Assembly: GCA_002435835.1 (NCBI GenBank)
Contig: DIVM01000199.1
Coordinates: forward strand, 1 to 35,085
Direction: 5' to 3'
Length of the DNA stretch: 35,085 nt
From: Firmicutes bacterium UBA6132
Lineage (GTDB): Bacteria > Bacillota_A > Clostridia > Tissierellales > Sedimentibacteraceae
A program made the translations under genes and the position numbers. The notes beneath the pieces were generated by a model. It was not told the DNA's origin. It worked only from the letters and a program-made list of their open reading frames with translations, and did not search any database. This document shows, in pieces, positions 16,395 to 24,369 of this stretch (positions within the stretch are counted from its first letter, which is position 1; each line of letters opens with the position of its first letter).

Positions 16395-16946
16395 ATGATA
16401 AAGGAATTTGAAGGGATATTGCCAACATTACATAATAAATCATATATAGCAGATGGTGCATTTGTAATAGGTAAAGTAATGATGGATCTATATTCAAGTG
16501 TTTGGTACAACACTGTAGTGAGGGGTGATGTTAATTCAATTACAGTAGGAAAGTACACTAATATTCAGGACAATTCTGTTGTTCATGTAGCAGATAATTA
16601 TCCTACAGTAATAGGGGATTATGTTACAATAGGTCATGGAGCGATAATTCATGGATGCATTATAGAAGATCATTGCTTAATAGGAATGGGAGCCATTGTT
16701 TTGGAAGGAGCAGTTATAGGAAAAGGGAGTATTATTGCTGCGGGTGCTTTAATTAAAGGTAATCAAGTAATTCCACCATTTTCTATGGCAGCTGGAATTC
16801 CAGCAAAAATAATTAAAACATTACCGGAAAATACTGACAATATTCATGCACAAGCTGTAAAGTATAAAACTATGTGGACGAAAAGGTACGGAATTTTACC
16901 TGATGCTGATGGCGAAGTTTATAATGGAGAAAAAATAGTTAATTAA
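16395..16946 (+). CDS. Gamma-class carbonic anhydrase family protein
   Basis: A 183-residue left-handed beta-helix protein with hexapeptide repeats (VIGDYVTIGHGAIIHGCIIEDHCLIGMGAIVLEGAVIG). The three zinc-binding histidines of the family are present (His64 in SVVHVAD, His81 and His86 in GHGAIIHGC). Members form trimers with the metal at subunit interfaces. The ATG at 16395 is used: an in-frame TTG at 16380 lies inside the GGAGAG ribosome site. Many members of this subfamily (YrdA/PaaY type) have low or no carbonic anhydrase activity, so hydration of CO2 is possible but not assured. Transcribed alone. Confidence 0.9.
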   Translation: MIKEFEGILPTLHNKSYIADGAFVIGKVMMDLYSSVWYNTVVRGDVNSITVGKYTNIQDNSVVHVADNYPTVIGDYVTIGHGAIIHGCIIEDHCLIGMGAIVLEGAVIGKGSIIAAGALIKGNQVIPPFSMAAGIPAKIIKTLPENTDNIHAQAVKYKTMWTKRYGILPDADGEVYNGEKIVN

Positions 16947-16976
16947 TAATATAAAAGTTGATTTACATATTAAATA

Positions 16977-17018
16977 AATAACACCCAATTTTTATAAATA
17001 GAAAAATTGGGTGTTATT
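16977..17018. terminator. Strong intrinsic terminator
   Basis: A perfect 17-base stem: AATAACACCCAATTTTT with AAAAATTGGGTGTTATT and an eight-base loop. It ends the carbonic anhydrase transcript. The remaining gap to 17337 holds no gene that I can support, only the promoter elements listed next. Confidence 0.9.
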
Positions 17019-17202
17019 TATTTTGAATTTTAAGTTTTATGCCTGTTGGAATCACCACATTCGCCGCCAACATATTTAACATTAGCCTTACTAAATCCAA
17101 GAATATTTAGTAAAGTTATGTTGTACTATAAATATACCCCGTAAATGTTTCTTTAAACATTTATATAAAAATTAGTTGTTGAAAATTAGCATCTTGAGAA
17201 TA

Positions 17203-17286
17203 TTGAAATTATATTAGTGTATGATATAATAAAAATACTAAAACGTTGTTGTGATGCAAGACTTACGTCTTGTTTTATGATATAAT
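17203..17286 (+). promoter_or_regulatory. Two extended -10 elements flanking a hairpin, upstream of the hydrolase genes
   Basis: The first promoter is TTGAAA (17203-17208), 16 bases, then TATAAT (17225-17230) preceded by TGA. A second TGATATAAT lies at 17278-17286. Between them CAAGAC-ttac-GTCTTG (17257-17272) is followed by TTTTATG. TATGATATAATAA occurs at both -10 sites, 56 bases apart. Transcripts from the first promoter would carry a possible attenuator hairpin, and those from the second would not. Confidence 0.5.
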
Positions 17287-17337
17287 AATTTTAAATATAA
17301 AATTAATTATAATTAAATATATATTGCAGGTGGTAAT

Positions 17338-18042
17338 ATGCAGAATAAAAAAATGGGTTGTCTTGTAATACATGGTTTTGGGGGTGGGTTGCATGAAGTT
17401 GAATCATTAGCTTTATTTTTAAGTGATAATGATTATGATGTTATTTGTCCAACTTTAAAAGGTCATACAGGAAAAAGACATGATATGAAAAAAGCAACTT
17501 ATGAAGATTGGATTAATTCAGCCGAAATAGAGTTAATAAAATTATTAGAGAAAAATAATGAAGTAGTTATAATAGGATTTTCTATGGGTGGTTTAATAGC
17601 AACAAATCTATCATTAAAATATGATATAAAAGCCATGGTTACAATAAATACACCTATTTATTTTTGGGATATAAAAAGAGTTTTTATAAATTTAATAAAT
17701 GACATTAAAAATAGGAAATTAAATAATTTTAAAAGGTATTTAAGAGCAAACAAAATATCTCATCCTTTCGCTTTACTTAATTTTCTTAAAGTGTTGAAAA
17801 AAACAAAACCATTATTCAAAGAAATAAAACATCCATTTTTAGTTATTCAAGCGATGGATGATGATACTGTTAGAAATAAAAGTGCTTTATATATTTATAA
17901 TAATATATGTTCACCTATAAAGGAAATTAAATTTTATGATAAGGGTGGACATTTAATTTTATTGAGTGAAACATCTAATAATGTAATAGTAGAAGTAGGA
18001 AAATTCTTAAATAAAATTAAGAAAATTAAATACATAGTTTAA
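17338..18042 (+). CDS. Alpha/beta hydrolase (carboxylesterase type)
   Basis: A 234-residue esterase-like protein of the bacterial carboxylesterase (Est30-like) size. It has oxyanion motif HGFGGG at 12-17, nucleophile Ser82 in GFSMGG, an acid in AMDDDTV and a terminal histidine in DKGGHLI. There is no signal peptide, so it should act in the cytosol on a short or medium acyl ester. The ATG start follows a GGTGG ribosome site. The next hydrolase starts 26 bases after it, so the two are probably cotranscribed. Very AT-rich and lysine-rich. Confidence 0.85.
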   Translation: MQNKKMGCLVIHGFGGGLHEVESLALFLSDNDYDVICPTLKGHTGKRHDMKKATYEDWINSAEIELIKLLEKNNEVVIIGFSMGGLIATNLSLKYDIKAMVTINTPIYFWDIKRVFINLINDIKNRKLNNFKRYLRANKISHPFALLNFLKVLKKTKPLFKEIKHPFLVIQAMDDDTVRNKSALYIYNNICSPIKEIKFYDKGGHLILLSETSNNVIVEVGKFLNKIKKIKYIV

Positions 18043-18068
18043 AATTCTATAAGAAAATAGGAGTTAAT

Positions 18069-19004
18069 ATGGTAGATAAACAGGAACTTTTATATTATTC
18101 AGCAGACAAAAAAACAAAAATTCATTATATAAAATGGATACCAAAAGAGGTAGAAATTATAGCAATACTTCAAATATCCCATGGCATGTTAGAACATATT
18201 AAAAGATATGATGATTTTGCTCAATATTTAGCAGAAAAAGGAATACTCGTTGTTGGTAATGATCATTTAGGGCATGGCGATTCTCTTTTAAATGAAGAGT
18301 GTAGAGGTTTTTTTTGTGAAAATAATGGGAATAAGGTAGTTTTACAAGATATCAATGAATTGAAAAATATAATAAAAAAAGAATATCCTAATATTCCATA
18401 TTTTATATTAGGTCACAGCATGGGTTCGTATTTAATAAGGCAGTATATCACTATATATGATAATGATATTCAGGGAGCAATAATAATGGGTACTGGAAAT
18501 CAACCATATGCTTTAGTTAAATCCGGCCAGTTGATAACTAAATTAATTGCATCTGTAAAAGGATGGAAATATAGAAGTGTTTTAGTGAACAACATGGCTA
18601 TAGGTGGATATAATAAACATTTCGAATCATGCAGAACAAGTGTTGACTGGCTTAGTTGCGATGAAAAGAATGTTGATGATTATATAAATGATTCTAAAAT
18701 TGATTTTATTTTTACTTTAAATGCATATTACAATATGTTTAAAGGTATCCTTTCATTATACCATAAGAAAAATTTAAATAAAATACCCAAAAATTTACCT
18801 GTTTTTTTCGTTTCGGGGGAAAATGATCCTGTTGGTGGTTTTGGAAAGCATGTTCAAAAGGTTTATGAAATATATAAAAACATAGGTATGAGTGATGTTT
18901 CTTTAAAACTTTATAAAAATTTCAGGCATGAAATTCTTAATGAAATAGACAGAAAAACTGTATACGATGATGTATTTAACTGGATAAATAAGCACATAAT
19001 ATAA
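18069..19004 (+). CDS. Alpha/beta hydrolase (monoacylglycerol lipase/lysophospholipase type)
   Basis: A 311-residue Hydrolase_4 protein: QISHGMLEHIKRYDDFAQYL with the HGM oxyanion motif, NDHLGHGDS, nucleophile Ser117 in GHSMGS, acid in SGENDPVG and histidine in FRHEILNE. This is the pattern of YtpA/PldB-type lysophospholipases and monoacylglycerol lipases, pointing to lipid head-group or acyl turnover. There is no signal peptide. It forms a pair with the esterase upstream and is followed by two tandem hairpins. Confidence 0.88.
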   Translation: MVDKQELLYYSADKKTKIHYIKWIPKEVEIIAILQISHGMLEHIKRYDDFAQYLAEKGILVVGNDHLGHGDSLLNEECRGFFCENNGNKVVLQDINELKNIIKKEYPNIPYFILGHSMGSYLIRQYITIYDNDIQGAIIMGTGNQPYALVKSGQLITKLIASVKGWKYRSVLVNNMAIGGYNKHFESCRTSVDWLSCDEKNVDDYINDSKIDFIFTLNAYYNMFKGILSLYHKKNLNKIPKNLPVFFVSGENDPVGGFGKHVQKVYEIYKNIGMSDVSLKLYKNFRHEILNEIDRKTVYDDVFNWINKHII

Positions 19005-19010
19005 TTACCA

Positions 19011-19039
19011 ACCAAAAAGTCACGGAGTTACTTTTTGGT
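19011..19039 (+). terminator. Hairpin after the lysophospholipase-type gene
   Basis: ACCAAAAAGT pairs perfectly with ACTTTTTGGT across a nine-base loop, seven bases after the stop codon. There is no strong T tract after it. Confidence 0.5.
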
Positions 19040-19041
19040 GC

Positions 19042-19067
19042 AAGTTATAACTTATAAATTATAACTT
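19042..19067 (+). promoter_or_regulatory. Second hairpin just ahead of the small acidic gene
   Basis: AAGTTATAA pairs with TTATAACTT over an eight-base loop, two bases after the previous hairpin and 12 bases before GGAGG. It could expose or hide the ribosome site, or simply be part of a double terminator. Confidence 0.35.
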
Positions 19068-19091
19068 AAGAATAATATGGAGGAAAATTTT

Positions 19092-19406
19092 ATGAAAGAG
19101 TTATATTTGCAAACTGATAATGAATTAGTTTTAATTGATCCTAAATTAATAGAAAAATATAATTTAAAAGAAGGAAGTTTATCACCATTTTCAAGACAAA
19201 GAGTTGTTGATAAAAATGGATATTACCCTAAAATAAATAAGAATGATAAAGATAAAACTGATACCGATGTTAGTCAAATGCCTGAAGGTGAAGGTGTTGA
19301 TGATGATGAAATTGCTGAATTCGAAAATGGTCAAATATTATCACAATCAGAAATTATTGATTTTTCACAAGGTACAGATTCTTCAGATGAAGTAAATAAA
19401 ATTTAA
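19092..19406 (+). CDS. Small acidic protein of unknown function
   Basis: A 104-residue protein that I do not recognise. The ATG at 19092 is used because GGAGG (19078-19083 area) precedes it. An in-frame ATG at 19077 is part of that ribosome site. The N-terminal 50 residues look structured (MKELYLQTDNELVLIDPKL). The last 50 are highly acidic and Ser/Asp/Glu-rich and probably disordered. It has no Cys, membrane segment or signal peptide. The clear ribosome site and the terminator that follows support a real gene. Confidence 0.65.
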   Translation: MKELYLQTDNELVLIDPKLIEKYNLKEGSLSPFSRQRVVDKNGYYPKINKNDKDKTDTDVSQMPEGEGVDDDEIAEFENGQILSQSEIIDFSQGTDSSDEVNKI

Positions 19407-19414
19407 TATATTAT

Positions 19415-19444
19415 AAGCCTATAAATTTTACTATTTATAGGTTT
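19415..19444 (+). terminator. Intrinsic terminator of the small acidic gene
   Basis: AAGCCTATAAAT pairs with ATTTATAGGTTT (one G-U pair), followed by ATATTTTATT. Confidence 0.7.
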
Positions 19445-19474
19445 ATATTTTATTAAAATACGTTTTTCATTTTG

Positions 19475-19503
19475 TTGACGATTTTTAAGTAGGAGTATAT
19501 AAT
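19475..19503 (+). promoter_or_regulatory. Sigma-A promoter of the SGNH hydrolase gene
   Basis: TTGACG (19475-19480), a 17-base spacer and TATAAT (19498-19503) are nearly consensus. The predicted start is near 19510, about 32 bases before the ATG. Confidence 0.75.
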
Positions 19504-19541
19504 TAAATTCAATAAATTATTAAGAAAAATTTGGAGTTAAT

Positions 19542-20126
19542 ATGAAAATAATATGCATAGGTGATAGTTTAACATTTGGTTATGGAATAAAAAGGTCAAA
19601 TATATGGACAAACTTAGCAAAAGATAAATTAAATGTAGAAATAATAAATGAAGGAATAAATGGGGATACAACAGGGGGGATGCTTAGTAGATTTAACGAC
19701 TCTGTTATACTTAAAAAACCAGATATAGTTTTTATAATGGGTGGTTCTAATGATTTAATAGCAGGAGCGACCTTAGGTGTTATGCAAGCAAATATAATGT
19801 CCATGGTACATCAATCTTTTGGAAAATTAATAGTGCCCATAATAGGTATACCTTCAAAAGTGGATATACTAAATGTAAGAAAGGATTGGGCAGAATTTAC
19901 TGATTTTTATGAAATATCATCACAAATGGAAAAATATAAAACTTGGATTATAGAATTTAGTAAAACATTTGGCGTTAATTATATAGATTTTAATTATGAA
20001 GTAGAGAAAAGTGCTTTATTGTTAAATGAAAGTATATATATTGATGGATTGCATTTAAATGAAGTAGGACATAAGATTATGTCTGAAATATTTATAGAAA
20101 AAATCAATGAAATGAAAAATAATTAA
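19542..20126 (+). CDS. SGNH/GDSL-type esterase
   Basis: A 194-residue hydrolase with block I GDSLTFG (Ser9), block II glycine in NEGINGDTTGG, block III GGSND near residues 66-70 and block V DGLHLNEVGH with the catalytic Asp and His. This is the TesA-like layout of arylesterases and lysophospholipases. There is no signal peptide. It starts at ATG after TTGGAG and has its own promoter. It is the third ester hydrolase within 3 kb. Confidence 0.88.
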   Translation: MKIICIGDSLTFGYGIKRSNIWTNLAKDKLNVEIINEGINGDTTGGMLSRFNDSVILKKPDIVFIMGGSNDLIAGATLGVMQANIMSMVHQSFGKLIVPIIGIPSKVDILNVRKDWAEFTDFYEISSQMEKYKTWIIEFSKTFGVNYIDFNYEVEKSALLLNESIYIDGLHLNEVGHKIMSEIFIEKINEMKNN

Positions 20127-20145
20127 GAAAAAAATGGTAATTTAT

Positions 20146-20154
20146 GATATAATG
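20146..20154 (+). promoter_or_regulatory. Extended -10 promoter of the VWA gene
   Basis: TGATATAAT with no good -35; predicted start near 20161. The same TGATATAAT word occurs at 17222 and 17278. Confidence 0.45.
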
Positions 20155-20198
20155 TTAAAAATATATGGGGATATATTTATATAACATGGGGGGATAAC

Positions 20199-21494
20199 AT
20201 GAAAGAAAACTTAAGAGAAATAATTTTTATTTTAGACAAGAGCGGTTCTATGTATGGACTACAAAAAGATGTAATAGGAAGCTATAATGCTTTTATTGAC
20301 AAACAGATTAAATGTAACTTAGAAGTGAAAGTAACAACAGTTTTAAGTTCAAATTCATATGAACTAATTAATGACTGTGTTTCAATTGAAAGTGTTAAGC
20401 ATTTAACTGAAAATGAATATGTAACAATGGGAACTTCTTCGATTTTTGATGCTTTGGGCAAAACAATTGATGATGTTGGAAAAAGACTATGCAAAACATT
20501 AGAATGGGAACGACCTAAAGAAGTTATATTTGTAATATTAACTGATGGATTTGACTGTATAAGTAAAACATATACTTACGAAAAAATAAATAAAATTATC
20601 CATCATCAAAAGGAAAAATATAATTGGGGATTTATTTATTTAATAAGTGAATTGAAAAATAATGTAAATTTAAAATTGAATAGCAGTATAAATGAAGATA
20701 ATGAGCTATTGGATATATTTAATTATGCTGAAAAATATTTAGTAGATAATTGCCCAGAAAACATTGATTTATTAAATTATTTTAATATTGAAAAATCATA
20801 CTCTTCAATAAATGAAGTATCTGAAATTTTAATTATATGTTTGCAAAATAGAAATATTATGCCAAAAATTATTAAATTTAATGAAAATAAAGATATATTT
20901 AAAAATATATTATTTGATTTTTCACCAGAAGAAATATTATTTCACTATAATAATGAAGAAATTTTATTTAATAAATTTAAAGAAAACTTTCAAATTAAAA
21001 ATGCAGAAAGTAAAAAAAATTTGTGGTATCAATATGCTAAATCAATTATATCTGTTTGCAAATTTTTAATAAAATTTAAAAATGAAAAATATTTTGATAA
21101 TTTTATTAATTCGTTTAATAGTAATATGTTAAGTAAAACTGCTCTAATAAATATTTTAACAAAAGAAATATATGGTCTTGGTTTTTCTTTAGCATGTGAG
21201 TTTTTAATTAAATTAGGATATTCAGATTATCCTATAGTTGATGTTAATTTAAAAGAAATATTTTATAAATTAAATATATGTAAAGATGATGAATATGAAG
21301 TATTTAAAGAAATTGTAAAAATGGCAGAATTATCAGGAAAAACAGCTTATCATGTATATAAAATGTTATATATTAATACTACGGGTGATTATTATTTGAA
21401 TAATATAAAATTAAAAGAGAGTGTAGTTAATTTTATTAATGGTTATTCTTGTAATCATAGTTTCATGGAAGAAGCTGCAATAGATTATAAATAA
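20199..21494 (+). CDS. von Willebrand factor A (VWA) domain protein
   Basis: A 431-residue cytoplasmic protein. Residues 7-180 are a VWA domain with an intact MIDAS metal site: DKSGSM at 13-18, a TSS segment (MGTSSIFDALG) and VILTDGFD. The domain resembles phage/TerY-like bacterial VWA proteins. The C-terminal 230 residues are Asn/Lys/Ile-rich, mostly helical and not recognised. No partner AAA+ ATPase is beside it, so the role (assembly or stress-complex scaffold) cannot be told. The ATG follows GGGGGG, and the extremely AT-rich third positions are stronger here than in neighbouring genes. Confidence 0.8.
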   Translation: MKENLREIIFILDKSGSMYGLQKDVIGSYNAFIDKQIKCNLEVKVTTVLSSNSYELINDCVSIESVKHLTENEYVTMGTSSIFDALGKTIDDVGKRLCKTLEWERPKEVIFVILTDGFDCISKTYTYEKINKIIHHQKEKYNWGFIYLISELKNNVNLKLNSSINEDNELLDIFNYAEKYLVDNCPENIDLLNYFNIEKSYSSINEVSEILIICLQNRNIMPKIIKFNENKDIFKNILFDFSPEEILFHYNNEEILFNKFKENFQIKNAESKKNLWYQYAKSIISVCKFLIKFKNEKYFDNFINSFNSNMLSKTALINILTKEIYGLGFSLACEFLIKLGYSDYPIVDVNLKEIFYKLNICKDDEYEVFKEIVKMAELSGKTAYHVYKMLYINTTGDYYLNNIKLKESVVNFINGYSCNHSFMEEAAIDYK

Positions 21495-21529
21495 GATAAT
21501 GGATTACATTTAACAGTAAGGAGTAAATA

Positions 21530-22948
21530 ATGCGTTTAGTTTATTTTTTTAAGATAATATTTATATGCAGTATATCAACTCTATTATCTGTTTTTATGAA
21601 TTATGTTGGAATTAGCAAAGAAAATACCCTTATGATTTTTTTAGTAGGTGTATTGATGGTAGCATCAGTTACAAGAGGATATATTTATGGAGCTGTTGCA
21701 TCTATTTTAAGCGTTATATTGTTTAATTATTTTTTTACTCATCCACTTCATTCTTTAGTAATAAGTTATGAAAAGGACATTATGTTAATGGTGTTTTTTT
21801 TGATTGCTTCATTGATTACAAGTACCATGACATCAAAGTTCCAATATCAGGCAGAACAAGCAAGAAAAAATGAGCAAACATCTCAATTCCTTTATAAAAT
21901 TACTAAAGGTTTTTTAAATGTTACTGGCAAAGAAAATATAGTCAATACAGGAATAGCATATATAAATGATTATATAGGAAAAGAATGTTTTGTAAAATTA
22001 AATTCTGATAACAAAATATATTCATCAATAGGGGTTTTGAATTCTGTAACAAGTTCTAATGAAGATTATTATGAAATTCCTATAAAAGGCGTAGCTAATG
22101 AATTAGGAATTATGAAAATTGCAGATATAACATATCCTTTAAAAGAAGAATATAACATGATAATTAAAGCAATAGTATATCAGATGGCTCTTGTTTTAGA
22201 TAGGGAATTTATATATGACGAAAGAGAAAAAATTAAAATAGCAATGGAAAGTGAACGTTTAAAAAGCACTTTATTAAGAAGTGTGTCCCATGATTTGCGA
22301 ACACCTCTTACAGGGATTAAATGCGCAAGCGATTTGCTTTTAGAAAATTATGATAAAATGGATAATACTTTATTAAAAAATATTGCAAACGACATAAGTG
22401 AAGAATCAACATGGTTAATAAAAACAATTCAAAATATATTAGATATGACACGTATTAGTGAGGGACATCTTTCAGTAAATAAAGATTATGAAGCTGTTGA
22501 TGATTTAATAAATCAAACTCTTTCACATATACCACAAATCAAATCTTCTAAAAGGCTTCATGTTGAATTTCCAGATGAAATTATACTTGTTTTAGTAGAT
22601 GGAAGGTTAATTGTTCAAGTTTTAGTAAATTTATTGGACAATGCTTTTAAACATTCAGGTGAAAATTCACAGATATATTTAAAAGCATTTAAACATGATA
22701 ACAAATTAATATTTGAAATATCAGACAATGGTAAAGGTATTGATGAAAGTATAAAAAATATAATTTTTGATGAATTTGTTACGCATAATAAAAATGTTGC
22801 TGACGCAAGCAGGGGGGTGGGGTTAGGCCTTTCGATTTGTAAAGCAATTGTAGTTGCTCATAATGGAGAAATTACTGCAGAAAATATAGAACCTGTTGGA
22901 GCTTTATTTAAAGTAATGCTTCCTTTGGAGGAAATTCGAATTGGATGA
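21530..22948 (+). CDS. KdpD-like sensor histidine kinase without the KdpD N-terminal domains
   Basis: A 472-residue membrane kinase. Residues 5-100 are the four-helix DUF4118 domain of KdpD (MIFLVGVLMVASVTRG...NYFFTHPLHSL). Residues 115-225 fit the GAF-like linker. HisKA has His254 in SHDLRTPLTG. HATPase motifs are NLLDNAFKHS, DNGKGI and GVGLGLSICKA. The cytosolic KdpD sensor and Usp domains (about 370 residues, which bind c-di-AMP in some Bacillota) are absent. It overlaps the response regulator by eight bases. The location opposite a ktr operon suggests control of potassium uptake or turgor, but the target is not shown. Confidence 0.88.
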   Translation: MRLVYFFKIIFICSISTLLSVFMNYVGISKENTLMIFLVGVLMVASVTRGYIYGAVASILSVILFNYFFTHPLHSLVISYEKDIMLMVFFLIASLITSTMTSKFQYQAEQARKNEQTSQFLYKITKGFLNVTGKENIVNTGIAYINDYIGKECFVKLNSDNKIYSSIGVLNSVTSSNEDYYEIPIKGVANELGIMKIADITYPLKEEYNMIIKAIVYQMALVLDREFIYDEREKIKIAMESERLKSTLLRSVSHDLRTPLTGIKCASDLLLENYDKMDNTLLKNIANDISEESTWLIKTIQNILDMTRISEGHLSVNKDYEAVDDLINQTLSHIPQIKSSKRLHVEFPDEIILVLVDGRLIVQVLVNLLDNAFKHSGENSQIYLKAFKHDNKLIFEISDNGKGIDESIKNIIFDEFVTHNKNVADASRGVGLGLSICKAIVVAHNGEITAENIEPVGALFKVMLPLEEIRIG

Positions 22949-23633
22949 TATAAAAATATTATTAATAGAAGATGACGTTAAAATAATAAATTTTATGTCC
23001 ATGGCTTTAAAAGCAAAAGGATATAAAATATTAGTTGGAAGAAACGGAAATGAAGGTATTTTAGGCTTTTGTACAGAAAATCCAAATATTATACTTCTTG
23101 ATTTAGGGCTTCCTGATATGGATGGAATTGAAATAATACATCAAGTTAGACAGGTTTCAGATATACCTATAATAATTGTGTCAGCAAGAGAAAATGAAAA
23201 AGATAAAATTGATGCTTTAGATGCAGGTGCAAATGATTATGTAACTAAACCTTTTTCTATGGGCGAACTTCTTGCGAGAATACGTGTTATGGAAAGAATT
23301 ATTGAAAGGGAAAAATCTGAAGTTAAGGAAACTGTATATAAATTTGATTATTTAACTGTCGATTGTGAAAAACATAAAATTTTAGTTGATGATACGGAAG
23401 TACATTTAACCCCTATTGAATATAAGCTTTTAATTTTATTAATATCTAACCGTGGAAAAGTAGTTACACATAGACAAATATACAAAGAAGTATGGGGTTA
23501 TGGTGAAACAGGTGATCAACAGAGTATTAGGGTTTTCATGTCAAGCTTACGGAGAAAATTAGAAAAAGATACATCAAATCCACGCTTTATTCTCACTGAA
23601 ATAGGTGTTGGATACAGGTTTGCTGATGAATAG
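22941..23633 (+). CDS. KdpE-like OmpR-family response regulator
   Basis: A 230-residue regulator: receiver domain with acidic pocket EDD (10-12), phosphoacceptor Asp54 in LLDLGLPDMDG and lysine in VTKPF. A winged-helix DNA-binding domain follows (VHLTPIEYKLLILLISNRGKVVTHRQIYKEVWG...SIRVFMSSLRRKLEKD). It starts at TTG 22941, nine bases after GGAGG inside the kinase gene. The sequence is close to KdpE, partner of the upstream kinase. No kdpFABC genes are in the window. Confidence 0.92.
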   Translation: MDDIKILLIEDDVKIINFMSMALKAKGYKILVGRNGNEGILGFCTENPNIILLDLGLPDMDGIEIIHQVRQVSDIPIIIVSARENEKDKIDALDAGANDYVTKPFSMGELLARIRVMERIIEREKSEVKETVYKFDYLTVDCEKHKILVDDTEVHLTPIEYKLLILLISNRGKVVTHRQIYKEVWGYGETGDQQSIRVFMSSLRRKLEKDTSNPRFILTEIGVGYRFADE

Positions 23634-23644
23634 GTGTTATGCAT

Positions 23645-23694
23645 GAAATGCTCCTCTTTAAGTCAAAATAAACTGACTTAAAGAGGAGCATTTC
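23645..23694. terminator. Bidirectional intrinsic terminator
   Basis: A perfect 21-base inverted repeat, GAAATGCTCCTC... and its complement around an eight-base loop, followed by T-rich sequence. It separates the regulator (+) from ktrA (-). Confidence 0.92.
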
Positions 23695-23699
23695 AATTT

Positions 23700-24350
23700 T
23701 TAAATATTAGATGACAGTTTAATAACATCATGTGACGTACCTAAAACAATGATTACATCATGTTCATTAAATTTGTAATTGCTATCAGGCATTGTTACTA
23801 TGTTGTTGCCATTTTTAATTACTAAAATATTAATATTATATTTTTTTCTTACATTAACGTCTTCAATACTTTTTCCTATCCAACTTTGCATTATAGGAAT
23901 TTCGTAAATAGAGTAATTAGGTGAAATCTCAAAAAAGTCCAATACATTTTTACTGCTGCACCTGATTGCTAATTTTTCTGCCATATCTTTATCTGGATAA
24001 ACAATTTCATCAGCGCCGTTTCTTAAGAGAAATTTAGCTTGAATATCCCTACTAGCTTTAGAAATTACATGTTTTGCTCCTAAATCTTTTAATAAAGATG
24101 TTATTTCTAATGAAGATTGAAAGTTATCTCCTATTGTAACAAAGCATATATCAAAATTGCTAACACCAAGTGATTTCAAAATTTCTTCTTTAGTACAATC
24201 ACCAATATGTGCATCTGTTACAATTGAAGATATTTCTTCAATAACAGCTTCATCCTTATCAACAATCATAACATCATTTTTTAAATCTACCATTTTTATA
24301 GCTAAATGACGGCCAAAAGCGCCCAAACCTATTATTAAAATTGATTTCAT
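23700..24350 (-). CDS. ktrA: Potassium uptake regulatory protein KtrA/TrkA (RCK)
   Basis: The cytosolic gating ring subunit of a Ktr-type potassium channel. The 216 residues contain an RCK_N Rossmann domain with GLGAFGRHLA at 7-16, the ligand-binding acid in MIVDKDE and a GDCTKEEIL motif, then an RCK_C domain from about 140. It should bind ATP/ADP or NAD(H) and in this phylum the RCK_C domain often binds c-di-AMP. It follows ktrB by 19 bases in the same direction. Confidence 0.95.
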   Translation of the reverse strand: MKSILIIGLGAFGRHLAIKMVDLKNDVMIVDKDEAVIEEISSIVTDAHIGDCTKEEILKSLGVSNFDICFVTIGDNFQSSLEITSLLKDLGAKHVISKASRDIQAKFLLRNGADEIVYPDKDMAEKLAIRCSSKNVLDFFEISPNYSIYEIPIMQSWIGKSIEDVNVRKKYNINILVIKNGNNIVTMPDSNYKFNEHDVIIVLGTSHDVIKLSSNI

Positions 24351-24369
24351 AATAATCCCTTCCTTTTAA

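Noticed and set aside
16274..16558. Antisense ORF opposite the carbonic anhydrase start
   Set aside because: Frame shadow with no ribosome site; the sense gene is clear.
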